Shown one piece after another: positions 19,789 to 32,630 of a stretch of 64,000 bases of DNA; within the stretch, counting starts at the first letter, position 1, and every line of letters starts with the position of its first letter. The position numbers and the translations under genes are program-made. The DNA comes from Dugong dugon (Eukaryota > Chordata > Mammalia > Sirenia > Dugongidae). The stretch covers positions 117,237,234-117,301,233 of the forward strand of contig CM057462.1 in assembly GCA_030035585.1 (NCBI GenBank), read 5' to 3'. The notes below the pieces were generated by a model. That model did not search any database. It was not told where the DNA came from and worked only from the letters and a program-made list of their open reading frames with translations.

Positions 19789-21978
19789 TAATGCTGTCTT
19801 TATCAAGCATACACCCAAGACTGCTACCCACTCATGCTGATTCCAGTAGGGAGACTGAGGAAATTATTTTAGGGGACATGATATCAACAGAAGACAATGA
19901 AACATTTGAGAATACAGGAGATGTTTTTATTGATTCTCTTTGGGAGAAGGGGGAGGATATAGGAGATGTTAATGAATGAAACTTAAATAGCAAACCGTGG
20001 TTTAAAATACTGGAATGAAGTACCCACATCTAAGATGGGAGCATATCTTACAAAGACGTGTAACATTGTATTTGGCTGGAGACTACTTAGCATGATTGTG
20101 GAGAAAAGAAATTAAAAATAGAAATAAACCTATGGCACTAATTAGAATGAAGGATAGCTGTTCTAATATGGAGATACCAAATATTTCTGCTCTGCCTGCA
20201 CACCGTTTTAGAAAAGCTATCTCTCATAGTCTATTGCTATAAAGTGACCCTCTCTAGTTCCAATTAACTGGATTAAGAGTGGCCATATGACACCAAAGAA
20301 AGAAAGCTATAGGCCAAGCCAAGGCAATCAGATTTGGGAGAGAGTTTAAAGTAAGGGTTACAAAAGACAGAGTTTTGGGAATTGGGGATTTGATCTGGAA
20401 GGTCATGTCTATTGAAGCTGAGAGCACTGTATTCTGTCAATACGTCATTGAAGCAGAGAATTCTGGGCTGGGTTCATCAGCTGGAGAATGGTGTGGATGC
20501 ACCACGAGAAGCACAGAAGCACAGGTGATTATCAGCTCCCAATTTTCCAGATGTCAGTTGAGTTCCTTGTGGAACCCAGCTACTCTTCCTGCTCATGCAT
20601 TCTATCACATACCCCTACATTCGTTCATTAAATGCCCCTTTTTAGCTTGCGTTAGAGTAGGATCTTGTTTCTTGAAAGCAAGTAATCCTTATTTAAATCA
20701 TGTAGAAACAAAAATGACAAGGTGAGTATAGTTCCTAATCCTTTTCAGTTGAAATAATAATTGAGTAATTATGGGTTATAAAGAAAGTAAACAGTAAACT
20801 TGATATTATAACATAGGTTGGGAAATATATTTTCACAGGAAGCAACAGGAACAAGTTGGGATGGAATAAGAAAGAGAAATGATGGGGCTTCAAATATTCA
20901 GACATTTACTAAGGGCCTCATTCAGCTGAAATAATTCTTGATTAACTCTTGTCTTAATGCAATGACAATTTTGTCTCCCAAAGGGTAGATGAAATGACTA
21001 GAAGAATTCCAACTCTGAACCTGTCTTACAAACAAGGAAGAGTTTGTTGATGAAACTAAAGTAATGGTTCCCCAAGAGAAAAGTATTCTTGCATGATCAT
21101 CAGGGGAAAAAAAAGCGGAATGTAGTATGACTTTAGGAAGTCCAAGAATTCAGGTACAGAAGAAAATATGATCCCATGGCAGAAGACTCTTAAAGAGAAT
21201 GAAGCTCAGTAAGTTATCAAAAATGAAATTCTAATTATGTAATTTCTCCCTGCAAAAGAAAAGGAGAAAGGTTCTAGAGAAAGCAATGAAACTATACGGT
21301 CAGCTCTCTCACAAGCTCATATATAACTTGTGTGTGAACAAAACCTGAGAGAAAAAAGGTCAATGAACAAGGAAGAATAAAACACTCACACCAACCTGTG
21401 GTTACAGTGGTATGAAGGCTAAAATCCCAAAATAGCTACTGGTTGCAAAAAAATGCTAAGTTTAACACAAAAGGTTTTTATACTTGTGTTTGGATTAGGA
21501 CTACACTGGGGTTTATAGTAGTTGATGAATACCAAAAAACAAAACATAACATAACAAACAAACAAAAATCCCTTCCCTCTTTTATTTCTATCTTCTCAGT
21601 AAAGATGAGTGATATTCAAACTAAAGGTAGAAAAAAGAAATTGCCTAGGGAAAACTAAATCATAATCTCTGCAAAGTATTATAAATTTAAGAGAGCACTC
21701 AGCTTCTTAATAATGAGTTCATATCTCCAGGCCTGATGAATAATGGTGAAAACTACTGAAAGAATGAATATGGGAGATAAAAAAATATTTTTATTTTCAA
21801 AATTAGATGGAAGGTGTGGTCTCAAATGCAATCCTTAGCATGATTCTTCAGCGGATCTTTAGAGGGATGGATTGTAAGCATTTAGGAAATAACCAACTAG
21901 ACAATCCACAGAGTCAGCATGAACCAGTCTCTCTATGAACCTGGCAACTCTGGCTACCAAATTTTCTTTTTTTTCCCC
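19789..21978. other. Intergenic, no recognised feature
   Basis: The stretch is AT-rich, with no gene, RNA or confident repeat seen on either strand. Confidence 0.45.
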
Positions 21979-23559
21979 AAGAATTACAAGACTGAGGACT
22001 TTTGTATCAACGTGGTGCTCTAGGCAGAAACAACATGCTGTCCCTCCACAGCAAAGATCTGAAAAACTAAGCCAAACAGAGAAAACAGCAATCCTGAAAC
22101 CCTAAACATCAAATGAAGAGATAAAGAACTCAGCCAAGCACCAAATGGAATAAGAAACTGATAGAGAATAGAGAACGAGGGGAGATACATGCAGAGGTCC
22201 CATATCAGCTAACGCAGCATGGATCCCCCATCTTGGACTCCTATCAGAGACCAGCAAATAGGGGTACGAGAAAGCAGCTTCACAGAGCTTCCAGCAGGAA
22301 ACAGAACAACCGGTAACTGGCGATACACGCTTTCCCACCCCCCACCCTTCTTCACCCCCACTTGGCTTCGTCTGCTTGCTGCGGCCACAGTCTCTTGGCC
22401 AGGAAGCACCAGCTGCTTGGATTCCAACCACCCACACTGGCCGACTCCCTGAGTGCCATTTGTTGGCTGCTGGTATTGCTTTTTTCTGCTTCTTTTGATT
22501 TCTTCCTTACCTCTCACCACCTCCCACTCCTTTCCCTCAAATACCTGGCTCTGTGCACGAACTTTGCTTCTTCCTGAGGGGCTGTGGAGCTCTGTTCAAG
22601 TGTGGAACTCCTTCCTGGTACGTGCTGACACACTGGTGGGATACTGGGGCTTTTTTTGGTTTGTTTTGAATTGTTTGTTTTCTTTTTCTTTTCTCAAGTT
22701 GAGAGCCCGTTCTGGCCAGGCAGTGCGGTGTGGCTTGGGACCTACCCCCTCAGGTTGCACAGACGTGCAAAGGGATCCCTGGGGGCATTTCTTTTTCCAT
22801 GGGGTTTTCTTTCTTTTCTGTTTTTTTGGGGGGTTTCTTGTTCTTTTTTTTTAATTTGTTTTGTTTTCTTTTCTCTCTTTTTTGCTTTTTGTCTTTCTTC
22901 ATTACTCAGTTTCTCATCTCTCTATACCTTCCTTCTCTTCCTGTCCCCTGAATACCTGGCTGTACTTCAACACCTGGGGACAACTACCCCAGACCTCATA
23001 GCTGCACTGGTGGGATCCCTGGGAGCTTTTCTTTTCTTTTTTCTTTCTAATTTTTATTTATTCATTCTTTTCTTTTTTTCCTTCATCTTTCCTTTTGGTT
23101 TTTCTCCATTTCATAGTCTCGCATCTCTCCACTCCTATGGCAAGCTTCCCTAGCACTCACTTTGTATGTTTTTGGCTCCTGTTCCTCTCTCCTCTCTCCC
23201 ATACCCATCTTAGCTCCACACATCACAATCTCCCCCCTCCATCCTGCCTACCTGCATCATGCACTTAACATCACACTACCAAGGAGCACAGGCACGGCCT
23301 ACTGGAACCTGCCCTGTGTTGATTACTGACTCCCCCGGTGGCTGTAGTAAGTTCCACAAACTACTCAACCAAGCAACTCTTCAGCTATACCTGCTCTGCT
23401 GTACCATATCTGAGCAACTAACCCTGCCAATTGGAGCAGGAAGCAAAAAGTATCGTGCCCACAGATGAGCAAACAACAAAGAACACACAGCCCACCTGCT
23501 TAGATATAACCAAATTTTAAAAAAAAGGACAAAAGAAACAAATCTACAATCAATAAATG

Positions 23560-24360
23560 AGAAAAATAACTACTGAATGCCCCAAAGACAACAAACAATA
23601 TCAAAACATTTACAAAAAGAGGACAGGATGGTTCCAGTAAGCATCCAAAATAAAACACCAGATGACTTTCCAGTAGAATAAAAGGCACTGGAAGTACCTG
23701 ATAGGGAATTCAAACCTCTAATACTCAGAATTATCCAAGAGTTGAAGCAAAAAGCAGATAAAAATGAGGGAAAAAAAAGACAAATTCATGGAAAAGGCAG
23801 AAAAATTCATGGAAAATACAGACAAAAAAATGGAAGAATTCAGGAAAATAATGCCGGAACAAAATGCCAAAATAAATTCACAACTAGAAATTATACAAAA
23901 AAACAATTAGAAATCCAAAAGATAAACAACAAGATTTCAGAAATGGACAGTGTCATAGAAGGGCTGAGGAGCAGATCTGAGACAGTGGAAGACAGGATCC
24001 GCAGAAATGAAGACAAACACTTGGATACAACTCTGATCGAAGAAAACTCAGAAAAAAGATGAACAAAAATGAAGAGACCCTGAGAATTATTTGGGATACA
24101 ATCAAAAGCAAAAATTTTCAAGTGAACGGAGTTCCAGAACAGGAGGAGAAAACAGAAAACACAGTATCATTGAAGAACTGCTGACAGAAAACTTCCCCAA
24201 TATCATGAAAGATGAAAAGCTAGCCATCCAAGAAGCTCAACAAACCCCATATAGGATAGATCCCAAAAGAAAATCACCAAGGCATATCATAATCACACTC
24301 ACCAAAATAAAGACAAAGAATCCTGAGAGCAGCTCATGAAAAACAAGAAGTCACATACAG
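23560..24360 (+). pseudogene. L1 ORF1 remnant
   Basis: Frame at 23,742-24,062 carries a Lys-rich, coiled-coil stretch (KINNKISEMDSVIEGL). Frame at 24,091-24,339 carries the C-terminal domain signature (ENFPNIMKD, IQEAQQTPYRIDPKR, PRHIIITL). ORF1p is a trimeric RNA-binding chaperone. A stop at 24,060 and several shifts make it nonfunctional. Confidence 0.8.
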
Positions 24361-25061
24361 AGGAGAAACAATAAGACTAAGCTCAGACTGTTTGGCAGAA
24401 ACCATGCAGGCAAGAAGGCAATAGGATGACATATAAAACCTCGAAAGAAAAAAATTGCCAGCCAAGAATAATATATCCTGCAAAACTCTCATTCAAATAT
24501 GATGGTGAAATTAGGACATTGCCAGATAACCAGAAATTAAAGGACTATGTAAAAACCAAACCAAACTTACAAGAATTATTAAAGGGAGTTCTTTGATCTG
24601 ACAACAAACAACTTCAGCTCACAGGCTGAATCTAGGATGCAGGATTGTACCAGCCAGATACCAGTCTAGGAAATAAACTCTCAAGGACTATCCAAAACCA
24701 AAAGAAATACAACAGAGAATCAGATCAGTTAATCTGTTAATGACAACAACATCAGAACAATAAAAGAGGGAATAAATGGTGTAGGTATTTAACCTTCTAA
24801 TGGAGAGGAAGGAAAGGTGATACCAAGTAATAATAGACTGCTTCAAACTTAGAAAGATAAGGGTGAATTTCACGGTAATCACAAAGAAAGTTAACAAACA
24901 TACTCATAAAAATAAAGAGGAAAAACATAAAGTCTCAGTAAAAACAAAACCTACAAAAACAAAAGAAATGCAAAAAAAAATCCACAGACAAAAGGAATTC
25001 AGCACAGGAGAGTAAGAACAAAGAAAACGTCACCACCACAAAAAAAAGAAAGCACTAGGAA

Positions 25062-28000
25062 ATGACAGCAATAAACTCACATCTATCAGTAATTACAGTG
25101 GATGTAAATGGCCTCAATGCACCCATAAAGAGATGGAGAGTGACAGAATGGATAAAAAAACAGGATCCATCAATATGCTATCTACAAGAGACACAACTTA
25201 GAAACAAAGACGTGAATTTATTAAAAATCAAAGATTGGAAAAAAATATATCAAGCTAACAACTACCAAAAAAGAACAGGAGTGGCAATTCTAATCTCAGA
25301 TAAAATAGACTTTAAAACAAAATCCACCATAAAAGACAAAGAAAGACACTATATATTGATTAAGGGGACGATCCATCATGAAAACATAACCATAATAAAC
25401 ATTTATGCACCCAATGACAGGGCTCCAAAATACTAAAACAAACTCTAACAGTACTGAAAAGAGAAATTGACAGTTCCACAGTAATAGTAGGAGACTTCAA
25501 CACACCACTCTCAGTAAAGGACGGAACAACTAAGGATAAACTCAGCAAAGATACAGAAGACCTAAAGGGCACAGTCAGCCAACTTGACCTCATAGACATA
25601 CATAGAACACTCCATCCAATCACTGCAAAGTACACATTCTTTTCCAATTCACATGGAACATTCTACAGAATAGACCACATCTTAGGCCATAAAGCAATCC
25701 TCAACAAGATCCAAAACATTGAGATAGTACAAGTATCTTCTCTGACCACAATGCCATCAAGGTAGAAATTAATAACAGAAAGAGCAAGGAAAAAAATCAA
25801 TTACATAGAAACTGAATAACACCTTGCTTACACATCAGTGGGTAACAGAAGAAATCAGAGATGGAATAAAAAAATTCCTAGAATCAAACGAGAATGAAAA
25901 CACATCAGACCAAAACCTTTGGGACACAGCAAAGGCAGTCCTCAAAGGACAATTTATAGCAATAGACACATGCATCAAAAAAGAAGAAAGGAACAAAATC
26001 AAAATATTAACTACAGAACTCAAACAAATAGAAAGAGAACAGCAAAAAAAGCCCACAGCCACCAGAAGTAAGGAAATACTAAAGATCAGAGCAGAAATAA
26101 ATGAAATAGAGAATAGAAAAACAATAGAAAGAATCAACAAAAACAAAAGTTGGTTCTTTGAAAGAATCAACAAAATCAACAAACCACTGGCCAGACCGAC
26201 AAAAGAAAAACAAGAGAGGATGAAAATAATCCAAATAAGAAATGAAATGGGTGACGTTGCAACAGACCCAAGAGAAATAAAAAGGATTATAACAGAATAT
26301 TATGAAAAACTATACTCCAACAAATTTGAAAAACTAGAGGAAATGGATAAATTTCTAGAAAGACACTACCTACCTAAACTACAACAAAGTGATGTTGAAA
26401 ATCTGAACAGACCGGTAAGAAAAGACAAGATTGAAAAGGTAATTAAAAAACTCCAAACAAAAAAAAAAAGCCCTGGCCCAGATGACTTCACTGAAGAATT
26501 CTACCAAACATCTACCAAATAAGAGTTTGTACCAGTACTGCTCAAACTATTTAAGAGCAGAGAAAAGGAAGCAACACTTCCGAATTCATTCTATGAACCC
26601 AGCATAACGCTGATACCAAAACCAGGCAAAGACACCACACACAAAAAAATTACAGACCAATATCTCTCATGAATATAGATGCAAAAATGCTCAACAAAAT
26701 TCTAGCCAATGGAATTCTGCATCATATAAAAAAAATAATACACCATGACCAAGTAGGATTCATACCAGGTATGCAAGGATGGTTCAACATTAGAAAATCA
26801 GTCAACATAATCCACTGCATAAATAAAAGGACAGAAAAGAATCACATGATCATCTCAGTTGATGCAGAAAAGACATTCGACAAAGTCCGACGCCCATTCC
26901 TGATAAAAACTCTCAATAAAATAGGTATAGAAGGGAAATTTCTCAACATAATAAAGGGCGTCTATGCAAAACCAATGGCCAACATTGTTCTTAATGGAGA
27001 CAGGCTGAAAACATTCCCCTTGAGAACAGGAACAAGACAAGGATACCCTTTATCACTACTCCTATTTAACATTGTGCTGGAAGTTCTAGCTAGAGAGATA
27101 AGGCAAGGAAAAGAAATAAAGGGCATCCAAATTGGTAATGAAGAAGTTAAACTGTCCCTGTATGTGGGTGATATGATACTATACATAGAAAACCCTAAAG
27201 ACTCCACGAGAAATCTACTGGAACTAATAAAAAGATTCAGCAGAGTAGCAGGATACAAAATAAACATATACAAATCAGTTGGATTTCTATACACCAATAA
27301 AGAGAATGATGTGAAGGAAATCAGGAAAACAATACCATTTATAATAGCCCCTAAAAAAATAAAATACTTAGTAATAAATCTAACCAGGGATGTAAAAGAC
27401 CTATACAAAGAAAACTACAAAACACTACCTCAAGAAACCCAAAGGGATCTACAGAAATGGAAAAACATATCATGCTCATGGATAGGTAGACTCAACACTG
27501 TGAAAATGACAATTCTACGCAAAGCACTTTACAAATACAACACAATCCCAATCCAAATACCAACAACATTCTTCAAAGAGATGGAAAAACTAATCATTAA
27601 CTTTATACAGAAAGGGAAGAAGCCTCGAATAAGTAAAGCACTATTGAAGAAGAAGAAGAAAGTTTGAGGACTCACACTACCTGACCTCAGAACCTACTAT
27701 ACAGCTACAGTAGTCAAAACAGCCTGGTGCTGGTACGACAACAGATACGTTGAACAATGGAACAGAATTGAGAACCTAGATGTAAATCCATTCACCTATG
27801 GTCACCTAAGGGCCCAAAGTCCATCAAATGGGGAAAAGACAGTCTTTTAAACAAATGGTGCTGGCAAAACTGGATATCCATCTGTAAAAAAATGAAACAG
27901 GACCCATACCTCACACTATATACAAAAGCTAATTCAAAATGGATCAAAGACCTAAATATAAAGTCAAAAACTATAAAGTTCATAGAAGAAAACATAGGAT

Positions 28001-28876
28001 CATCACCACAGGCCCTAATAAACAGCATTAACAGGATAAAAACCATAACCATCAACACACAAACCCCAGAAGATAAGCTAGATAACCGGGATCTTCTAAA
28101 AATCAAACATGTATGCTTTTCAAAAGACTTCACCAAAAGAGTAAAAGGAGAACCTACAGACTGGGAAAAAATTTTGGACAGTACAAATCAGACAAAGGTC
28201 TAATCTCCATAATCTACAAGAAAATCCAACACCTCTACAACAAAAAGACAAATAATCCTATTAAAAAACGGTCAAAGGAAATGAACAGACACTTCATCAA
28301 AGAAGACCTTCAAGGGGTCAACAAACACATGAGGAAATGCTTGCGTTCACTAACCATTAGAGGAATGCAAATTAAAACCACAATGAGATACCATCTCACC
28401 CCAGCATTACTGGCACGAATCAAAAACACTGGAAATAACAAATGTTGGAGAGGCTGCAGGGAGATCAGAAGTCTTATGCACCGCTGGTGGGAATGCAAAA
28501 TGAGACAACCATTTTGGAAAATGATATGGCGCTTCTTAGAAAGCTAGAAATAGAAATAGCATATGATCCAGCAATCCCACTCCTAGGAATATATCCTAGA
28601 GAAATAAGAGTCGTCACACAAATAGACATATGCACACTCATGTTCATGGCAGCATTGTTCACCATAGCAAAAAGATGGAAACAACCTAGATGCCCATCAG
28701 CAGATGAATGGATAAACAAACTATGGTACATACACACATTGGAGTACTACACAATGATAAAGAACAATGATGAATGTGTGAAGCATCTTATAACATGGAT
28801 GAAACTGAAGGACATTATGCTGAGTGAAATAAGTCAACCACAAAATCACAAATACTGTATGATATTTCTATTGTAA
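25062..28876 (+). pseudogene. L1 ORF2 remnant (endonuclease + reverse transcriptase)
   Basis: The apurinic-type endonuclease start is at 25,062-25,436 (VDVNGLNAPIKR, CYLQETQL, INIYAPN) and ends in a stop. An inter-domain piece lies at 25,824-26,522, reverse transcriptase at 26,669-27,667, and C-terminal parts at 27,892-28,876. At 27,161-27,172 the catalytic YADD box reads YVGD, and the upstream AFDK motif reads TFDK. At least five breaks separate the pieces. The open pieces are L1, not host genes. Confidence 0.9.
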
Positions 28877-29789
28877 AAACTCATGAAAAAGTTTACACAC
28901 AAAAAGTAACAATCTTTGTTGGTTACGAGGGATGGGAGAGGTGGGGGGGGACTACTAACAGACAATAGATAAGCAGTATGTTTGGTGAAGGGTAAGACAG
29001 TACACAATACTGGGGAAACCAGCACAACTTGTAGAAGGAAAGGTCATGGAAGCTCCATAGACACATCCAAACTCCCTGAGGGACTGAATTGCTGGGCAGA
29101 GGGCTGGGGGGACCATGGTCTCAGGGAACATCTAGCTCAATTGGCATAGCACAGTTTATAAAGACAATGTTCTACGTTGTACCTTGGTGAGTAGCGTCTG
29201 GGGTCTTAAAAGCCTGTGAGCAGCCATCTAAGATACTCCACTGATCTCATCCCTTCTGGAGCAAGGGAGAATTAAGAGAACAGGATACAAGGAAAAGATT
29301 AGTCCAAAGGACTAATGGACCACAGCTACCAAGGCCTCCACCAGACTAAGCTAGATGGTGCCCGGCTACCACCACTGACTTGTCTGACTGGGATCACAAC
29401 AGATGGTTCTGGACAGAGCTGGAGAAGGATGTAGAACAAAATTCTAACACACACACAAAGAGACCAGATTTATTGGCCTAAAAGAGACTGGAGAAACTCC
29501 GAGAGTGTGGCCTCCAGACACTCTTTTAGATCAGTGGTGAAGTCACTTCCGAGGTTCACCATCCATCTGGGGATTGGACAGCCCCATAAAACAACATGGG
29601 ACTAATGAGGCACAGCAGTCCAGGGACAAGGACTAGAAGGCAGAAGGGGACAAGAAAGCTGGTGATAGGAAACCCAGGGTTGAATAAGGACAGTGTTGAC
29701 ATGTAGTAGGGTTGTTAACCATTGTCATAGGGCACCATGTGTACAGTTTAATGAGAAACTGTTTTGTTCTATAAACCTTCATCTAAAGT

Positions 29790-30032
29790 GAGAATATCAG
29801 CACAACTGGAGGAAAATAATCGATGTCACTGAATTGTGCATGTAGAAATTTTTGAAATGGTGTATCTTTGGCTACGTATATTTTCACCAAAAAAAAAAAA
29901 GGCGAGAAGGGAGAGGGTTGACATGTCATGGGGTTGTTAACTAATGTCATAAAACAATATGTGCGCTGACTGATTAATGAGAGACTATTTGTTCTGTTAT
30001 CCTTCACCTAAAGTACAATTAAAAAAAAAAAA
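29790..30032 (+). repeat. Extra 3' segment inside the L1 unit (possible 3' transduction)
   Basis: After CATCTAAAGT the usual ACAATAAA end is missing. Instead an older L1-like 3' tail follows (GAATTGTGCATGTAG ... ATTTTCACC plus A's at 29,889-29,900), then a second L1 3' end (29,901-30,018) and the poly(A) that abuts the duplication. Confidence 0.6.
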
Positions 30033-30329
30033 AAGAATCACAAGACTGATAGACCATAAAATTGCAATAGGTGTACTGTCCTTAGACAGCAACAAAAGTC
30101 TCTCTTGATATTTTTTATGGTCAAGACAATAAATGGGGTGAATGTGAATACAGACTGATGAGATTATGCATTATTCAAAGGGTGGTATCTTTGTCAATTT
30201 CAAAGGAGGTTCCTGGTATCATATCAAAGAGCCCAAGCACTTTTATCCAATTTAACCTATCCACACCAAGCACTGTGATGAGCAGAAGAAACAACTATGA
30301 ACATGGCAGACACAGTAGATCTTACAGTT

Positions 30330-31130
30330 GAGGCTGTTCTGAGCTCTCTTCCATAAGCATTTTTAGATGGCTTTGGTGAGCATATGGAAAACACATTTAT
30401 TAAATTCGTATATGACAAGCAGGTAAGACGAATAGCAGATCCAGCCAATGATGAAACTGACATCCCAAGGGATCCTGAAAGGCTGGTATAATGAGTTAAA
30501 TCAAATAATATTAAATTTAATAAGGACAAGTATAGCTTTGCCCTTGAATCTGGGGGAAAAAAAACACACAACGGTCATCATAGAGGTATAGGTTGAGGAG
30601 AAATACAGTTTAGCAGCAAATGATGTGGAAAATTATCAAGGAGTTTAAACAGAAAGCTCAATATGACTAAACAGTGTGATGGCTAAAATAAATAAATAGA
30701 TGAAAAGAAACAGCTAGCACCATCTTGAGCAGTATGAATTGAACACATATCAGAAAGAGTGAGGAAACAGGCCTCCTCTATCTCGTATAAGTAGTTTAGG
30801 TGCCACCTTTATGAGGGATATGGAAAGAGTGGAGGATGTGTAAAAATTGGCCAGAATGGTGATGGCTCCTCAGACAGTTGGAACAGTAAAAATAAATGGA
30901 AATATTTATCCCTGAAAGGATGTTGTTGTTAGCTGCTCTCCAGTTGGCTCCGACTCACGGTGACCTCATGTAACAAAACACTGCCTGGGGAAAGGATCGA
31001 TATCTTCAAATATATAAAAGACTGTAAAGGAGGGCCTATAATTTTTCTATATGATACATAGAGGAGAGCTAGGATTAAAAAAAAAAAAAAAGGAGAATAG
31101 AGTGAACTAGATTCAGCTCTAGCTAAGTAT
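30330..31130 (+). mobile_element. CR1/L3-like LINE relic
   Basis: Phrases such as ATTTAATAAGGACAAGTATAG, CTCAATATGACTAAACAGTG and GATCGATATCTTCAAATAT match the order of old mammalian L3/CR1 3' sequence. It is interrupted by a short RTE piece at 30,922. Confidence 0.55.
30922..30989 (-). mobile_element. RTE 3'-end fragment
   Basis: Sixty-eight bases of the RTE 3' end, beginning GTTGTTGTT on the + strand. GAAAGGAT occurs on both sides (30,914-30,921 and 30,990-30,997), consistent with an extremely 5'-truncated insertion. Confidence 0.7.
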
Positions 31131-31139
31131 AAACCGTGC

Positions 31140-32135
31140 TGTCCAAACGTCTGGCCATGGCTATGAGGCCTACAGGATCTACCCCAGGTCCCTCTCCAGT
31201 ACAACTCTTACCTCTCTCCCACCTGCTCACTACACTTCCCCCACTGCCCTTCTCAAACTCACCAAACTCAATCCCGCCTCAAAGTCATGCGTGTGTTGTT
31301 CTCTCTGTCTGAAAAACTCTTCTCCCAGATGTGAACGTGGCCGGCTCCTTCTCATCGTTAAGGCCCTGAGTATCAAAGTAGTTTCTTATGAGACACCCTT
31401 CCTGGGCACTTGGTCTAAGTCAGTGTCTTAGTTATCTAGGGCTGCTATAACAGAAATACCACAAGTGGAACGTTTTAAAAAATAAACGTTTATTCTCTTA
31501 CAGTCTAGTAGGCTAGAAGTCCAAATTCAGGGCTCCAGCTCCAGGGGAAGTCTTTCTCTCTCTGTCAGCTCTGGAGGAAAGTCCTTGTCATCCATCTTCC
31601 CATGATCTAGAAGCTTCTCAGGTACAGGGACCCTGAGTCCAAATGACGTGCTCTGCTCCTGGTGCTGCTTTCTTGGTGGTATGTGGTCTCCCTGTCTCTC
31701 TGCTCGCTTCTCTCTTTTACATCTCAAAAGAGATTGGCTTAAATTGTAGATTCATCTTGTAGACTGAGTCTACATAACTGCTGCTAATCCCATCTCATTA
31801 ACAACATAGAGATAGGATTTACAACACATAGGAAAATTACATCAGATGACAAAATGGTGGAAAATCACACAATACTGGGAATCATGACCTAGCCAAGTTG
31901 ACAGATATTTTGGGGGGACACAATTCAATCCATGACGGTCAGTATCTCCAGTCACTCTCTGACACAATACTGTATTTTTTTTTCTTTTAGTATTTATCAC
32001 TATACCATGTTATCTTCATGAGGAAGCATGGATTTTTGTGTCTCATTCACTGCTGAATCCCCAGCCCCTAGTGCAATGCCTGGAACATAGCAGGTTCTCA
32101 TTAAATATCAGTTGAATGAATGAACAAATGTAAAA
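31140..32135 (+). mobile_element. L2 LINE 3' part, split by solo LTR
   Basis: L2-like text runs to 31,423 (AAAACTCTTCTCCCAGAT) and resumes at 31,943, ending ATCAGTTGAATGAATGAAC. The LTR at 31,424 inserted into it. Confidence 0.65.
31424..31937 (-). mobile_element. MaLR-like solo LTR, copy C
   Basis: It is 514 bp with the perfect 5-bp duplication GTCAG (31,419-31,423 and 31,938-31,942). Same family as 19,273. Lies inside an L2, so it is younger than that element. Confidence 0.9.
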
Positions 32136-32319
32136 GATGGCAAGATCTATGTTAGGAAGTGTTTGAATGCAGAGTGAAAGCTCATTGGGAGGACTGTGGT
32201 AGAGAGGATTCATGCACTGATTGAGAGGTAGAACTAAGATGATCTTAAAGTCCACTTCAATACTGAAATTATATGGTAATTAAGTACTAAATTATGGATG
32301 CATTATAGTTACTGTATTG

Positions 32320-32630
32320 GTTCAGAGTAGGATGATTAACAAAGACTGGAAAAGTCAAGAAGGCTTCCTTGAAGAGATGGAAATTGAAGGCCCTTGAAGG
32401 ATGGTGGAATTTAGGCAGTTGGAATGGGAGGAAAGATATTCTAGGAGAAAGGAATAGCATCAACAAAGTCTCAGAGGCAGATGTGAGTACTATATGACCA
32501 GGGGAGAAGTGTAAGGAGCTAGGCCTGACTAAAGGGAAGGATGTGCTTTGGAAAATTGAGAAAAATGAGACTTGGACAGGTATAGTGGAGCCACAATGCA
32601 AGGTGGGACCTTAAAGCCAAGCAAGGCAAA
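32320..32630 (-). mobile_element. L2 LINE fragment
   Basis: The + strand shows the antisense L2 pattern (GAAGGCTTCCTTGAAGAGATGG, shown for its core GGCTTCCTTGAAGAG, then CAACAAAGTCTCAGAGGC). Confidence 0.5.

Larger units (their letters stand above)
21996..30032 (+). mobile_element. Full-length but decayed LINE-1
   Basis: The 17-bp duplication AAGAATTACAAGACTGA (21,979-21,995) and AAGAATCACAAGACTGA (30,033-30,049), 16 of 17, flanks the whole 8.0-kb unit. In order: a 5' UTR of about 1.5 kb with a long T/C-rich stretch (22,640-23,120), ORF1 remains, ORF2 from 25,062 to about 28,876, a 3' UTR to 29,789, then an extra 243-bp segment ending in poly(A). Both ORFs are broken by stops and frameshifts, so it cannot move by itself. 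Confidence 0.9.

Noticed and set aside
22656..23153. 165-codon open frame rich in Phe, Leu and Ser that looks like a membrane protein
   Set aside because: It is a translation of the T/C-rich tract in the L1 5' UTR and is low complexity.
25824..27667. Long open frames (232 and 332 codons) as possible host genes
   Set aside because: They are L1 ORF2 pieces with reverse transcriptase motifs, within an L1 bounded by duplications.
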